Part shown: in pieces, positions 1-5,058 of the stretch
Layout of the letters: every line of letters starts with the position of its first letter
Numbering within the stretch: the first letter of the stretch is position 1
Assembly (NCBI GenBank): GCA_002393975.1
Contig: DGSM01000086.1
Span: forward strand, 8,327-14,730
Length of the DNA: 6,404 bases
Direction: 5' to 3'
Source of the DNA: Clostridiales bacterium UBA4362
GTDB taxonomy: Bacteria > Bacillota > Clostridia > TANB77 > CAG-508
Program-made: the position numbers and the translations under genes
The notes under the pieces: model-generated
Seen by the model: only the letters and a program-made list of their open reading frames with translations
Database searches by the model: none
What the model was told of the DNA's origin: nothing

Positions 1-1
1 A

Positions 2-430
2 GCAAATCCTGATGGAAAATTAATAGATAAAGATACTAATAGAGAATTATATTCTTTGTATTGGGAAGGAGAATATTCAACACCAATAAATACAAATGAA
101 GGATTTGTTGTAAAAGGTGAAGATAGTAGTAAATTTTTAGAGGAAAAACTTGCAATTCTTGGGCTAAATGAAAGAGAAGCAGAAGAATTTATTATTTATT
201 GGTTACCACAATTAGAAGAAAATGAATATAATTTTATAAGATTTGCTAGCATGGAAGAGATTGATGAAAGCATGCCTTTAGAATTCTCAGTTAAGCCAGA
301 TACAGTAATAAGAGTATTAATGCAATTTAAAGAAGTAGATAAAGATTATAAAGTAAAAGAACAAAAGATAGAGACACCAGAAAGAAAAGGCTTTGTAGTA
401 GTTGAATGGGGCGGAACAGAGATTAAATAA
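2..430 (+). CDS. C-terminal part of a conserved protein of unknown function (5' end outside window)
   Basis: An open frame runs in from the left edge and ends at TAA 428-430, giving the last 142 residues; nothing marks a real start here (the TTG at 56 has no RBS and lies mid-domain), so the gene begins upstream. The fragment contains a GFVVKGED segment, a leucine/glutamate-rich helix, the phrase EFIIYWLPQLEENEYN, then KPDTVIRVLM and a terminal GFVVVEWGG. From memory this combination (IYWLPQ, PDT.IRV, VVEWGG near the C-terminus) is typical of a conserved uncharacterised family in Clostridia, often the end of longer surface or secreted proteins; that placement is recollection, not something visible here. 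No transmembrane segment or cell-wall sorting motif is present in this part. The next gene follows after 13 bases with its own strong RBS, so the two are probably co-transcribed. Confidence 0.75.
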   Translation, partial: ANPDGKLIDKDTNRELYSLYWEGEYSTPINTNEGFVVKGEDSSKFLEEKLAILGLNEREAEEFIIYWLPQLEENEYNFIRFASMEEIDESMPLEFSVKPDTVIRVLMQFKEVDKDYKVKEQKIETPERKGFVVVEWGGTEIK

Positions 431-443
431 AGGAGGGCAATGA

Positions 444-632
444 ATGTTTTTAGATTTTTTGATAAGCTATATTGGATATTTAGCTTTTGGTTTGTTTTTT
501 GCACTTCCTGTAATTTTTATAATACTTTGTATTTTAGATGTATATTATAAATATAGAATAAAACATTTAAAAGATAAGATGATATTTGACAAAATAATGG
601 AAAAAAAAAAACATTGTACAGCATGCACTTAG
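444..632 (+). CDS. N-terminal membrane part of a membrane protein, interrupted by a frameshift at an A11 run
   Basis: ATG at 444 is preceded by AGGAGGG at 431-437. The 62-residue reading has one long hydrophobic segment (about residues 5-33) followed by a basic stretch, consistent with a membrane anchor and cytoplasmic loop. Its last six residues, after the lysine run, are encoded downstream of eleven consecutive A's (601-611) and look arbitrary, including two cysteines. The frame one base further on stays open from 598 straight into the ORF at 661-1470 and reads as plausible protein. The simplest view is that 444-1470 is one gene of about 341 residues whose two halves are out of frame by one base in this sequence. 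It could be a real small protein, a phase-variable or slippage-dependent gene, a pseudogene, or a homopolymer sequencing error. Confidence 0.6.
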   Translation: MFLDFLISYIGYLAFGLFFALPVIFIILCILDVYYKYRIKHLKDKMIFDKIMEKKKHCTACT

Positions 633-660
633 CGTAGTTGGAATATTAGAAGCTAATGCA

Positions 661-1470
661 TTGATAATATATTTGGCAAGGTCTCATGGCAGCTTCGGCT
701 TTCCTCTTATAATTCCTATTGTTTTATTCACTATTTCGCAAATAATGATAGTGAAAAAAGACTATAATGTTTATTTGAAAAAAATAGATATAATTCAATT
801 AATTGCTATTATTCTTTTGATTGTTATAGGTTTGACTTTCGTAATATTAGGTTGTGAACTAAGTTGGGATAATAATGGACATACTATATCATATCTAGAC
901 GGACAGGAGGCAAAGGCTCATAATAGTGCTTTTGAAAGCTACTTTGGCACAGATGTAACAGCAAACGAAGTAAAAAACTTATTGTATGAAATAAGGATAA
1001 ATAATTTGACAGCGAGAAGAAGTGAAGAATCAGAAATTATAGGAGTATGTTATATATCAAAAAATGTTACAGATGATAATTCCCATGGAATATATAAATT
1101 AGACCTTGATCCAGCACAAATGAGCAAAAAAGATTTATATGAAATACGATTTACTTCAGAAGTAGAAACTATAGTAAATTGTTTAAAACCAGGAACATCA
1201 TATACAGTAAATGTACCGAATACTAAAGCTTTTATACATGATCAAGAGGGAAAAACAGGATTTGAAAGTGATGATGGAGGTACTAATACCTTAGTAAAAG
1301 GAGAATCAGGAGGATATTATTCAAGCGGTTATATAAGACTGATATATATAATTGACAATAATAACAGAATTAGTAGTTATAAACCAAACAATAACTATAA
1401 TCAGACCCAAATGCAAAATCGTACTGAAAATTTATACAATCAAAACTCAAGTAGAGAAACTAATTACTAA
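661..1470 (+). CDS. Membrane protein with extracytoplasmic domain (probable 3' part of the gene starting at 444)
   Basis: The nominal TTG start at 661 has no convincing Shine-Dalgarno sequence, and the same frame is open back to 598, so this is best read as the continuation of the 444 gene after the A11 run. It starts with hydrophobic stretches at about residues 1-6 (continuing an upstream helix), 13-30 and 43-66, so the joined protein would have four membrane segments. A domain of roughly 170 residues follows, with an AFESYFGTDVTANEVKNLL segment, an LKPGTSYTVNV strand-rich part and a final GYIRLIYII strand. This ESYFG..VTA.EVK..L..I..NN pattern resembles small cell-surface or pilin-associated proteins of gut Clostridia (recollection). 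The last 35 or so residues are rich in Asn and Gln, like a flexible tail. Specific function not recognised. Confidence 0.65.
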   Translation: MIIYLARSHGSFGFPLIIPIVLFTISQIMIVKKDYNVYLKKIDIIQLIAIILLIVIGLTFVILGCELSWDNNGHTISYLDGQEAKAHNSAFESYFGTDVTANEVKNLLYEIRINNLTARRSEESEIIGVCYISKNVTDDNSHGIYKLDLDPAQMSKKDLYEIRFTSEVETIVNCLKPGTSYTVNVPNTKAFIHDQEGKTGFESDDGGTNTLVKGESGGYYSSGYIRLIYIIDNNNRISSYKPNNNYNQTQMQNRTENLYNQNSSRETNY

Positions 1471-1484
1471 AAAGCTTAAATTAC

Positions 1485-1512
1485 TTGAAAAAGCTGAAAA
1501 AAGTAGTACAAT
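1485..1512 (+). promoter_or_regulatory. Probable promoter for the small-protein pair at 1555 and 1754
   Basis: A -35 of TTGAAA (1485-1490) and a -10 of TACAAT (1507-1512) are separated by 16 bases, placing the transcription start near 1519 and leaving a leader of about 36 bases to the ATG at 1555. The sequence is AT-rich, so a chance match is possible. Confidence 0.45.
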
Positions 1513-1554
1513 ATATATTAAACTAATTAGAGAGACTTATAAAGGAGTTAATAT

Positions 1555-1749
1555 ATGTCTAAATATAATATAAGAGCTATAAAGAAAGAACTAATGAATT
1601 ATTATGGTACTGCTATGACTTCAGGAATACCAATGGCTATGATGGATTTAGGAAAACTAGAGCATTTATCTGATGATGAGTTAGTTGAACTTGCAAGACA
1701 AAATGGAATAGATATTGAAGAATACAATCTTGATGATTATGAGAGGTAA
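1555..1749 (+). CDS. Small acidic conserved hypothetical protein (64 aa)
   Basis: ATG at 1555 follows AAAGGAG at 1541-1547, a good RBS with a slightly AT-rich spacer. The product starts with a basic helix (RAIKKELMNYYG), then a Met/Gly-rich middle (GIPMAMMDLGK), then an acidic end in which LSDDELVELARQNGIDIEEY has the spacing of a short helix-extended-helix motif. I recall near-identical small proteins of unknown function in clostridial genomes, but the sequence gives no reaction or partner. It is soluble, with no signal peptide. Its final codons GAG AGG supply the Shine-Dalgarno sequence for the next gene, which starts 4 bases after this stop, so the two are likely translationally coupled. 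Confidence 0.8.
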   Translation: MSKYNIRAIKKELMNYYGTAMTSGIPMAMMDLGKLEHLSDDELVELARQNGIDIEEYNLDDYER

Positions 1750-1753
1750 TAAA

Positions 1754-2014
1754 ATGGAGCAAGAATTAAAAGAAGAAATTGAACAAATAAAACAAAGAAA
1801 CAAAAGGGTAGAAAGAGATAAAGCTTGGGAAACAAGTTGGACAAGAAGAATATGTATAATGATTTTAACTTACATAGTAGTTGTTCTATATTCTTTTTCT
1901 ATTTCGAAAATAAGCAATATTTGGCTTAGTTCTTTAGTTCCTGTAATAGGATTTACTCTTTCTACATTATCTTTAAATGTTGTAAGAAGGATATGGGAAA
2001 AGAAACAAAAATAG
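1754..2014 (+). CDS. Small conserved two-helix membrane protein (86 aa)
   Basis: I chose ATG 1754 because GAGAGG (1741-1746) lies 7 bases ahead; the in-frame ATG at 1715 would overlap the previous gene by 35 bases and add 13 unconvincing residues. The N-terminal 30 residues are charged and helical (coiled-coil-like, EIEQIKQRNKRVERDKAWE), followed by ETSWTRR and two hydrophobic segments at about residues 33-50 and 55-77 joined by a short loop, ending in basic WEKKQK. Known relatives (recollection) carry the pattern RVE.DKAWETS.TRR, then the two helices with LVP..GF.LSTL; they are widespread small inner-membrane proteins of unknown function. This copy looks full length. No plus-strand terminator follows directly; the hairpin at 2067-2100 may serve. 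Confidence 0.85.
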   Translation: MEQELKEEIEQIKQRNKRVERDKAWETSWTRRICIMILTYIVVVLYSFSISKISNIWLSSLVPVIGFTLSTLSLNVVRRIWEKKQK

Positions 2015-2026
2015 TTTATTAAATAA

Positions 2027-2039
2027 TAATATAAATAAA
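2027..2039 (+). repeat. 13-base direct repeat, left copy
   Basis: TAATATAAATAAA, identical to 5059-5071. The two copies bracket the compositionally distinct cassette block. The sequence is pure A+T, so chance is a real alternative. Confidence 0.5.
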
Positions 2040-2051
2040 ACAAAAAACGTT

Positions 2052-2100
2052 AAAAACAAAAAATAACTGGGTGATACTTCAATTACGAAGTACCACCCAG
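2052..2100 (-). terminator. Intrinsic terminator of the 2109-2603 gene
   Basis: On the minus strand a 14-base-pair stem (2067-2080 with 2087-2100, one G-U pair) closes a six-base loop GTAATT and is followed by a T-rich tract TTATTTTTTGTTTTT. The single odd pair is G-U on minus but A-C on plus, which fits minus-strand use. A weaker T-rich run on the plus side (2101-2110) could let it also end the left operon. Confidence 0.85.
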
Positions 2101-2108
2101 CTTTTGCT

Positions 2109-2603
2109 TTAATTGGCCCTAATGATTTCCATAGGGTGACACAAAAAGTCTTCAAAGAATAACTCATCGCCATGCTTTCCATAAGGATTAAACAACCAAA
2201 CCATTCCTTTTGACAAACAATAATAATCAAAGGGAATGTCGAAGTACTTGCCTTCGCCGTTACGCTTTACGGATTCAACAGGATCTGCAATGTACTTATC
2301 GCCATCTTTTGTGTAGCAAACACTTACATGCATATCTGTCTGCTCACCTGTTACAGGATCATCCTCGAAAGTAATTGCGATAAAGCAAGGAACTTCCAGC
2401 TTACGCAATTTATAGAAAAGAGCCATTCCATAGTGCAAGCAGCAACCGAAGTGATTGGTCTCCAGAAAGTAGGACTCAGCCTCAGGCATATCCCTGGCTA
2501 ATACTTTCAGAGCTTTCATTTCAGTGTTGTGCCAATCAGCACCATCTGGATCATACCGATTTCCTGTAATTACTTCCATGTAGCTTTTTTCAATGATGTT
2601 CAT
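2109..2603 (-). CDS. Transglutaminase-like (papain-fold) protein of unknown substrate, 164 aa
   Basis: ATG at 2601-2603 is preceded on the minus strand by GGGAGGT (2615-2609) with a 5-base spacer, so the start is secure. The sequence shows a plausible Cys-His-Asp triad in the order and spacing of the transglutaminase-like fold: C55 at the start of a helix (GCCLHYGMAL), H92 in a strand (DMHVSVCY) and D107 in YIADPV. Between C55 and H92 lies LRKLEVPCFIA, matching the usual 'helix, then G/E-[VI]-P strand' step. It has no signal peptide or membrane segment, so it is probably cytoplasmic. Family members include peptidases, transglutaminases, deamidases and amide hydrolases; which of these applies cannot be read from the sequence. 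The gene is monocistronic, divergent from the P-loop gene at 2885, and less AT-rich than the flanks. Triad assignment is by pattern only. Confidence 0.75.
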   Translation of the reverse strand: MNIIEKSYMEVITGNRYDPDGADWHNTEMKALKVLARDMPEAESYFLETNHFGCCLHYGMALFYKLRKLEVPCFIAITFEDDPVTGEQTDMHVSVCYTKDGDKYIADPVESVKRNGEGKYFDIPFDYYCLSKGMVWLFNPYGKHGDELFFEDFLCHPMEIIRAN

Positions 2604-2705
2604 AAATTACCTCCCAATATGTATAATGAACGAACAGTTACTTTGTCTATAGATACGGTTGGAACGCAGGATAGAGTTATTCTTTTTTCAAAAAGCAGTA
2701 AATAT

Positions 2706-2734
2706 ATTATAGCATGTATTATGTAAATAGGCAA
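2706..2734 (-). promoter_or_regulatory. Promoter of the transglutaminase-like gene
   Basis: Reading the minus strand: TTGCCT (2734-2729), 17 bases, TATAAT (2711-2706), with TGC directly before the -10 (extended -10). The predicted start near 2699 leaves a leader of about 95 bases to the ATG, in which I see no clear riboswitch or attenuator. Confidence 0.75.
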
Positions 2735-2737
2735 ACG

Positions 2738-2761
2738 AAAGTCGCAAATAATCTGGACTTT
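2738..2761. promoter_or_regulatory. Inverted repeat between two divergent promoters, candidate operator
   Basis: AAAGTC (2738-2743) and GACTTT (2756-2761) form a perfect 6-base inverted repeat with a 12-base spacer. It lies between the -35 boxes of the two divergent promoters (2729-2734 minus, 2777-2782 plus), where a shared regulator could touch both. No known operator was recognised. Confidence 0.35.
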
Positions 2762-2776
2762 TTAACTATAGATGGT

Positions 2777-2805
2777 TTGACTAGTAGACATAAAAGTGGT
2801 ATAAT
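2777..2805 (+). promoter_or_regulatory. Promoter of the P-loop kinase-like gene
   Basis: TTGACT (2777-2782), 17 bases, TATAAT (2800-2805), with TGG before the -10 (extended -10). The start near 2812 gives a leader of about 73 bases. The leader holds a short perfect palindrome TTAAC-GT-GTTAA at 2837-2848. Confidence 0.8.
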
Positions 2806-2884
2806 AATCCTTGCAACAATTTGAACTACTATCTCTTTAACGTGTTAACAAGCATAAAAATGGTCTACGAAATGGAGGTAGAAT

Positions 2885-3685
2885 ATGCAGAAGACATGCT
2901 TTGAAAAGTATCTATTAGACTCATTCTACAAGGTGTATCAGTATGAAGGGAAGGCGATGGAACCCCGGGAAGTAATGAAAGTTTTCTTTCCGGAGAAGGT
3001 TGCAACTGTCACAGAAGAACTGGAACTTCAGAAAGATCGGAAGAACGCTATTGTTCTTGTAGGACCCTCTTGCAGTGGTAAAACCACCTTCGCAAAGAAA
3101 TTTGTTGAAGAGCATGAGGAATTTGTCCTTGTATCCATTGACAAGTGTGCAGCAGAAGATATTAAGGAACTCGACCAGTATACGCTCATTGAGATGGCTT
3201 TCGGGTTGTCTGAAATCTCTACTGATGATCTTGGAAATCGGAGATTTGGGCAGATGCTCGAGGCAGGGTACAAGAATATCATCATTGATGGAAGTTGGAT
3301 GCATGTTAATTCAAGAGGAGCTCTTTTTAAGACCCTCGATGACATGAATTACCATACTATCATCTTTTTGATATTGCCCGACCATAAGAGCTACCAGGAA
3401 AAAGTGGAATCACGTGTGTACGAGATTATTGCTGCAGAAAAGCTGGGCCTTGATCTTAGTATGGGCCTTGATGGTTTTGACTTTGTCAAAAGATATGCAG
3501 ATATTCTCGGATGCACAGTAGAGGAAGTTAAGCAGTTGTTCAAACATTCTGATAAGTACATGGAAGTATTCATTAGAGAGAATTTTTTGTTGGATGATGA
3601 AGTCGCTCAGGCCAACTTTGAAGGCCAAATTCCAACTGGAATCATTCTTCTCGGCGCGGATGAGTTAATTAACATGGATATTTAA
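2885..3685 (+). CDS. P-loop kinase / zeta-toxin-like ATPase, 266 aa
   Basis: ATG 2885 follows GGAGGT at 2874-2879. The first 50 or so residues are a helical, charged leader. A P-loop kinase domain follows: Walker A GPSCSGKT (residues 60-67) after strand AIVLV; a second strand VLVSID with D86 where Pnk-like and zeta-like kinases keep an acidic residue; a third strand NIIIDGSWM (131-139) that serves as Walker B/substrate strand; and NYHTIIFLIL, the fourth strand. This order fits the AAA_33/zeta-toxin/polynucleotide-kinase-like group that phosphorylates small molecules, sugar nucleotides or nucleic-acid ends; the substrate cannot be read here. The C-terminal 90 residues are helical and unrecognised. 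No antitoxin-like partner gene adjoins it, which argues against a classic zeta toxin. Monocistronic with its own promoter and terminator; composition foreign to the flanks. Confidence 0.8.
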   Translation: MQKTCFEKYLLDSFYKVYQYEGKAMEPREVMKVFFPEKVATVTEELELQKDRKNAIVLVGPSCSGKTTFAKKFVEEHEEFVLVSIDKCAAEDIKELDQYTLIEMAFGLSEISTDDLGNRRFGQMLEAGYKNIIIDGSWMHVNSRGALFKTLDDMNYHTIIFLILPDHKSYQEKVESRVYEIIAAEKLGLDLSMGLDGFDFVKRYADILGCTVEEVKQLFKHSDKYMEVFIRENFLLDDEVAQANFEGQIPTGIILLGADELINMDI

Positions 3686-3693
3686 TGAGCAAA

Positions 3694-3737
3694 GGGCCCT
3701 GGTGTCGGTAATTCGACATCCAGGGCTCCTTCTTTAT
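3694..3737 (+). terminator. Intrinsic terminator of the P-loop kinase-like gene
   Basis: GCCCTGG-TGTCG (3696-3707) pairs with CGACA-T-CCAGGGC (3714-3726) with one bulged T, loop GTAATT, extended by G-U and G-C pairs at the base, then a T-rich tail (CCTTCTTTATT). It begins 8 bases after a tandem TAATGA stop. Confidence 0.85.
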
Positions 3738-3742
3738 TATAA

Positions 3743-3771
3743 TTGATTTCTTATGTAAACAGTGCTATAAT
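3743..3771 (+). promoter_or_regulatory. Promoter of the CCAGH-motif gene
   Basis: TTGATT (3743-3748), 17 bases, TATAAT (3766-3771) with TGC just ahead (extended -10). It begins only a few bases after the upstream terminator. Predicted start near 3778, leader about 76 bases. Confidence 0.8.
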
Positions 3772-3780
3772 GATTCTTAC

Positions 3781-3798
3781 ATTCGTGTATGTGCGAAT
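3781..3798 (+). promoter_or_regulatory. Inverted repeat at the start of the CCAGH-gene leader
   Basis: ATTCG (3781-3785) and CGAAT (3794-3798) form a perfect 5-base inverted repeat with an 8-base spacer, beginning a few bases after the predicted transcription start. It could be an operator or a short 5' stem; too short to be sure it is meaningful. Confidence 0.25.
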
Positions 3799-3853
3799 AC
3801 AAATAAAACATACAATTTGTACTTCGACTCTAATATATTTAGGAGGATTTGCT

Positions 3854-4495
3854 ATGGCCTATATTGATAGGGAAACATTCAAGCCTTTTTCGGACATCTC
3901 AGTGTCCAAAGTCGAACAACGGTCGTTTGATTGTGATGACCTGATAGCCCCAGTTATTTCTATTCTGAATAAGAAAGGCTACAAGACCAACTTCTGCTGT
4001 GCAGGGCATCCTTATCCTTTATATGAGGAGATGTATGTTTTGCAATATGAAGACACGTACGAGGCGATTTCATCCACATGGGGGAGCTTTATTCCAGATG
4101 AAAGATTTTTCTTTGAGAATGCATTATGCAAGAAGATTTCTTTAGAGGAAATTCCGGAAGGTTATCAATTTCTTGAAGGAGAGATTGATTTAACAAGACC
4201 TCATTCAGTTTACTACATTGAAACTGATGACAAAATTTTCGGAACTATTGCATACATAAGCTTCAAAGGAAAATACTTTACTGAAGGAAGTCTTCCAGCA
4301 GGATGGGAACTCTTCGAAGCACAATACTATGATCCTGAGAAGAATGAGTTTGATAATACGATTTCAGATGATTTTATTGAATTCAACTTTTCACGTGATC
4401 AAGATGTGTACGAGTTTTTCTCGCAGCAAGTAGAAGTGTTCAAGGAGCTGTATAACTGGGCGAAGGAACTTCCTGATATTAGCGAAAGTAAGTGA
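3854..4495 (+). CDS. Uncharacterised protein with a CCAGH motif, 213 aa
   Basis: ATG 3854 has AGGAGG at 3841-3846 with a 7-base spacer. The open frame extends back to 3743, but that stretch carries the promoter and encodes hydrophobic nonsense, so the shorter start is right. Near the N-terminus a helix (residues 28-41) leads to KKGYKTNFCCAGH (40-52). I recall this 'LN.KGY.T..CCSGH' segment from conserved hypothetical proteins of phages and Firmicute mobile elements; the paired Cys and the His suggest a metal site or a catalytic centre, but no function is established to my knowledge. The rest is acidic and aromatic-rich, alternating strands and helices, ending in a helix (VFKELYNWAKELPD). No signal peptide or membrane segment. 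Monocistronic, with its own promoter and terminator. Confidence 0.75.
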   Translation: MAYIDRETFKPFSDISVSKVEQRSFDCDDLIAPVISILNKKGYKTNFCCAGHPYPLYEEMYVLQYEDTYEAISSTWGSFIPDERFFFENALCKKISLEEIPEGYQFLEGEIDLTRPHSVYYIETDDKIFGTIAYISFKGKYFTEGSLPAGWELFEAQYYDPEKNEFDNTISDDFIEFNFSRDQDVYEFFSQQVEVFKELYNWAKELPDISESK

Positions 4496-4507
4496 TGGGA
4501 AGGGAGG

Positions 4508-4539
4508 CTCTCGTTGGGTAAAACCAACGGGAGTTTTTT
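4508..4539 (+). terminator. Intrinsic terminator of the CCAGH-motif gene
   Basis: CTCTCGTTGG (4508-4517) pairs with CCAACGGGAG (4524-4533), including one U-G pair, loop GTAAAA, followed directly by six T's (4534-4539). It starts 12 bases after the TGA stop. Confidence 0.92.
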
Positions 4540-4556
4540 GTATTAATCAGCAAAGG

Positions 4557-4585
4557 TTGACATAACTATAAAAACTTTATATAAT
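4557..4585 (+). promoter_or_regulatory. Perfect-consensus promoter of the 123-aa helical protein gene
   Basis: TTGACA (4557-4562), exactly 17 bases, TATAAT (4580-4585): both boxes match the sigma-A consensus completely. Predicted start near 4592, leader about 39 bases. Expected to be strong and constitutive unless repressed; no obvious operator overlaps it. Confidence 0.88.
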
Positions 4586-4630
4586 AATCTAGTAGTTTAT
4601 TGTTGAAATAGTTCATGAGAGGTAAGGCCT

Positions 4631-5002
4631 ATGACAAATTTTTTTGAAGTAGTAAATTTAATAACTTTTCTCGATAATGAACGGGAGAAAGTAGTCAAGA
4701 AACGGGCTTCAGAACAAGAATCCCTGGAATCACTTTTTTCTCAATATATGTTTTGTCTGATTCATGGAATGAAACCATTACTTATCATCTATGCAGACTT
4801 AATAAAAAGAGGAAGTGAAGCTGTAATTCCATCTCTTGACATGGCAATTGAAACTTTGGAGAAAAACAGTAAAATGCTTAAAGCTTTAATAGTCACAAAA
4901 GCTTCTCCCGAGGAAATGGAGAAAGGATTACGGGAAGTAGAAAAGAACTTGGATGAACTAAACAAGAAAACAAAGGAACTTTTTGATAAGTTTCCTAAAT
5001 AA
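4631..5002 (+). CDS. Small all-helical hypothetical protein, 123 aa
   Basis: ATG 4631 is preceded by GAGAGG (4617-4622), and an AAGG lies closer at 4624-4627. The product is predicted mostly helical: an N-terminal amphipathic part with a basic patch (EREKVVKKRASEQESLESL), a central hydrophobic helix of about 12 residues around MKPLLIIYADLI that is too short and polar-edged to be a clear membrane span, and a C-terminal charged stretch (about 90-121, EEMEKGLREVEKNLDELNKKTKELFDKF) with heptad-like spacing that suggests a coiled coil. No catalytic motif seen and the family is not recognised. It ends with a tandem TAATGA stop, like the P-loop gene, then a terminator. Its base composition is less shifted than that of the other three cassette genes (18 G+C of 60 at 4741-4800, but 26 of 60 at 4681-4740). 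Confidence 0.7.
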   Translation: MTNFFEVVNLITFLDNEREKVVKKRASEQESLESLFSQYMFCLIHGMKPLLIIYADLIKRGSEAVIPSLDMAIETLEKNSKMLKALIVTKASPEEMEKGLREVEKNLDELNKKTKELFDKFPK

Positions 5003-5008
5003 TGAAAA

Positions 5009-5048
5009 GGGCGCCTGGCGGATAAATTCGCTAGGTGCTCTTTCTTTG
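5009..5048 (+). terminator. Intrinsic terminator of the 123-aa gene
   Basis: GCGCCTGGCG (5011-5020) pairs with CGCTAGGTGC (5029-5038) using two G-U pairs, loop GATAAATT, then CTCTTTCTTTGTT. It resembles the terminator at 3694-3737 in the preceding AAAGGGC, the stem and the T-rich tail. Confidence 0.85.
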
Positions 5049-5058
5049 TTATATAGAT

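Larger units (their letters stand above)
2040..5058. mobile_element. Putative horizontally acquired four-cassette block (no integrase seen)
   Basis: Between the 13-base repeats lie four genes with higher G+C and different codon use (CTC, CTT, CGG, GCC and GGC codons that are rare in the flanks). Each gene has its own promoter and hairpin terminator, unlike the densely packed left flank. Two terminators resemble each other (3694-3737 and 5009-5048), and two share the loop GTAATT (2067-2100 on minus, 3694-3728). The block sits in an intergenic gap and disrupts no recognisable gene. There is no recombinase, transposase or phage structural gene, so how it arrived is unknown. Boundaries are inferred. 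Confidence 0.45.

Noticed and set aside
1352..1573. 73-residue plus-strand ORF overlapping the end of the membrane-protein gene
   Set aside because: No RBS, it lies out of frame inside 661-1470 for more than half its length, and it overlaps the well-supported start at 1555. Its basic Ile/Lys/Thr-rich content is typical of AT-rich shadow frames.
1715..1753. Upstream ATG start for the two-helix membrane protein
   Set aside because: It would overlap the 64-aa gene, lacks an RBS and adds residues absent from the family pattern; ATG 1754 has GAGAGG at proper distance.
2604..2884. LexA-type box or riboswitch in the intergenic region between the divergent genes
   Set aside because: GAACGAACAGTTAC near 2629-2642 does not match the GAAC-N4-GTTC spacing, and no conserved riboswitch core is visible in either leader.
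2921..3628. Several minus- and plus-strand ORFs of 60-127 residues inside the P-loop gene
   Set aside because: They lack RBSs, have Ser/Leu/Arg-rich translations typical of antisense frames, and sit inside a gene with clear kinase motifs.
3743..3853. Longer start for the CCAGH-motif protein
   Set aside because: The stretch contains the -35 and -10 boxes and ends in AGGAGG before ATG 3854; it is non-coding leader.
2040..5058. Integron-type cassette array
   Set aside because: The hairpins between genes are ordinary terminators with T tails; no attC-like core sites (GTTRRRY) flank them, the cassettes have their own promoters, one is inverted, and no integrase is seen.
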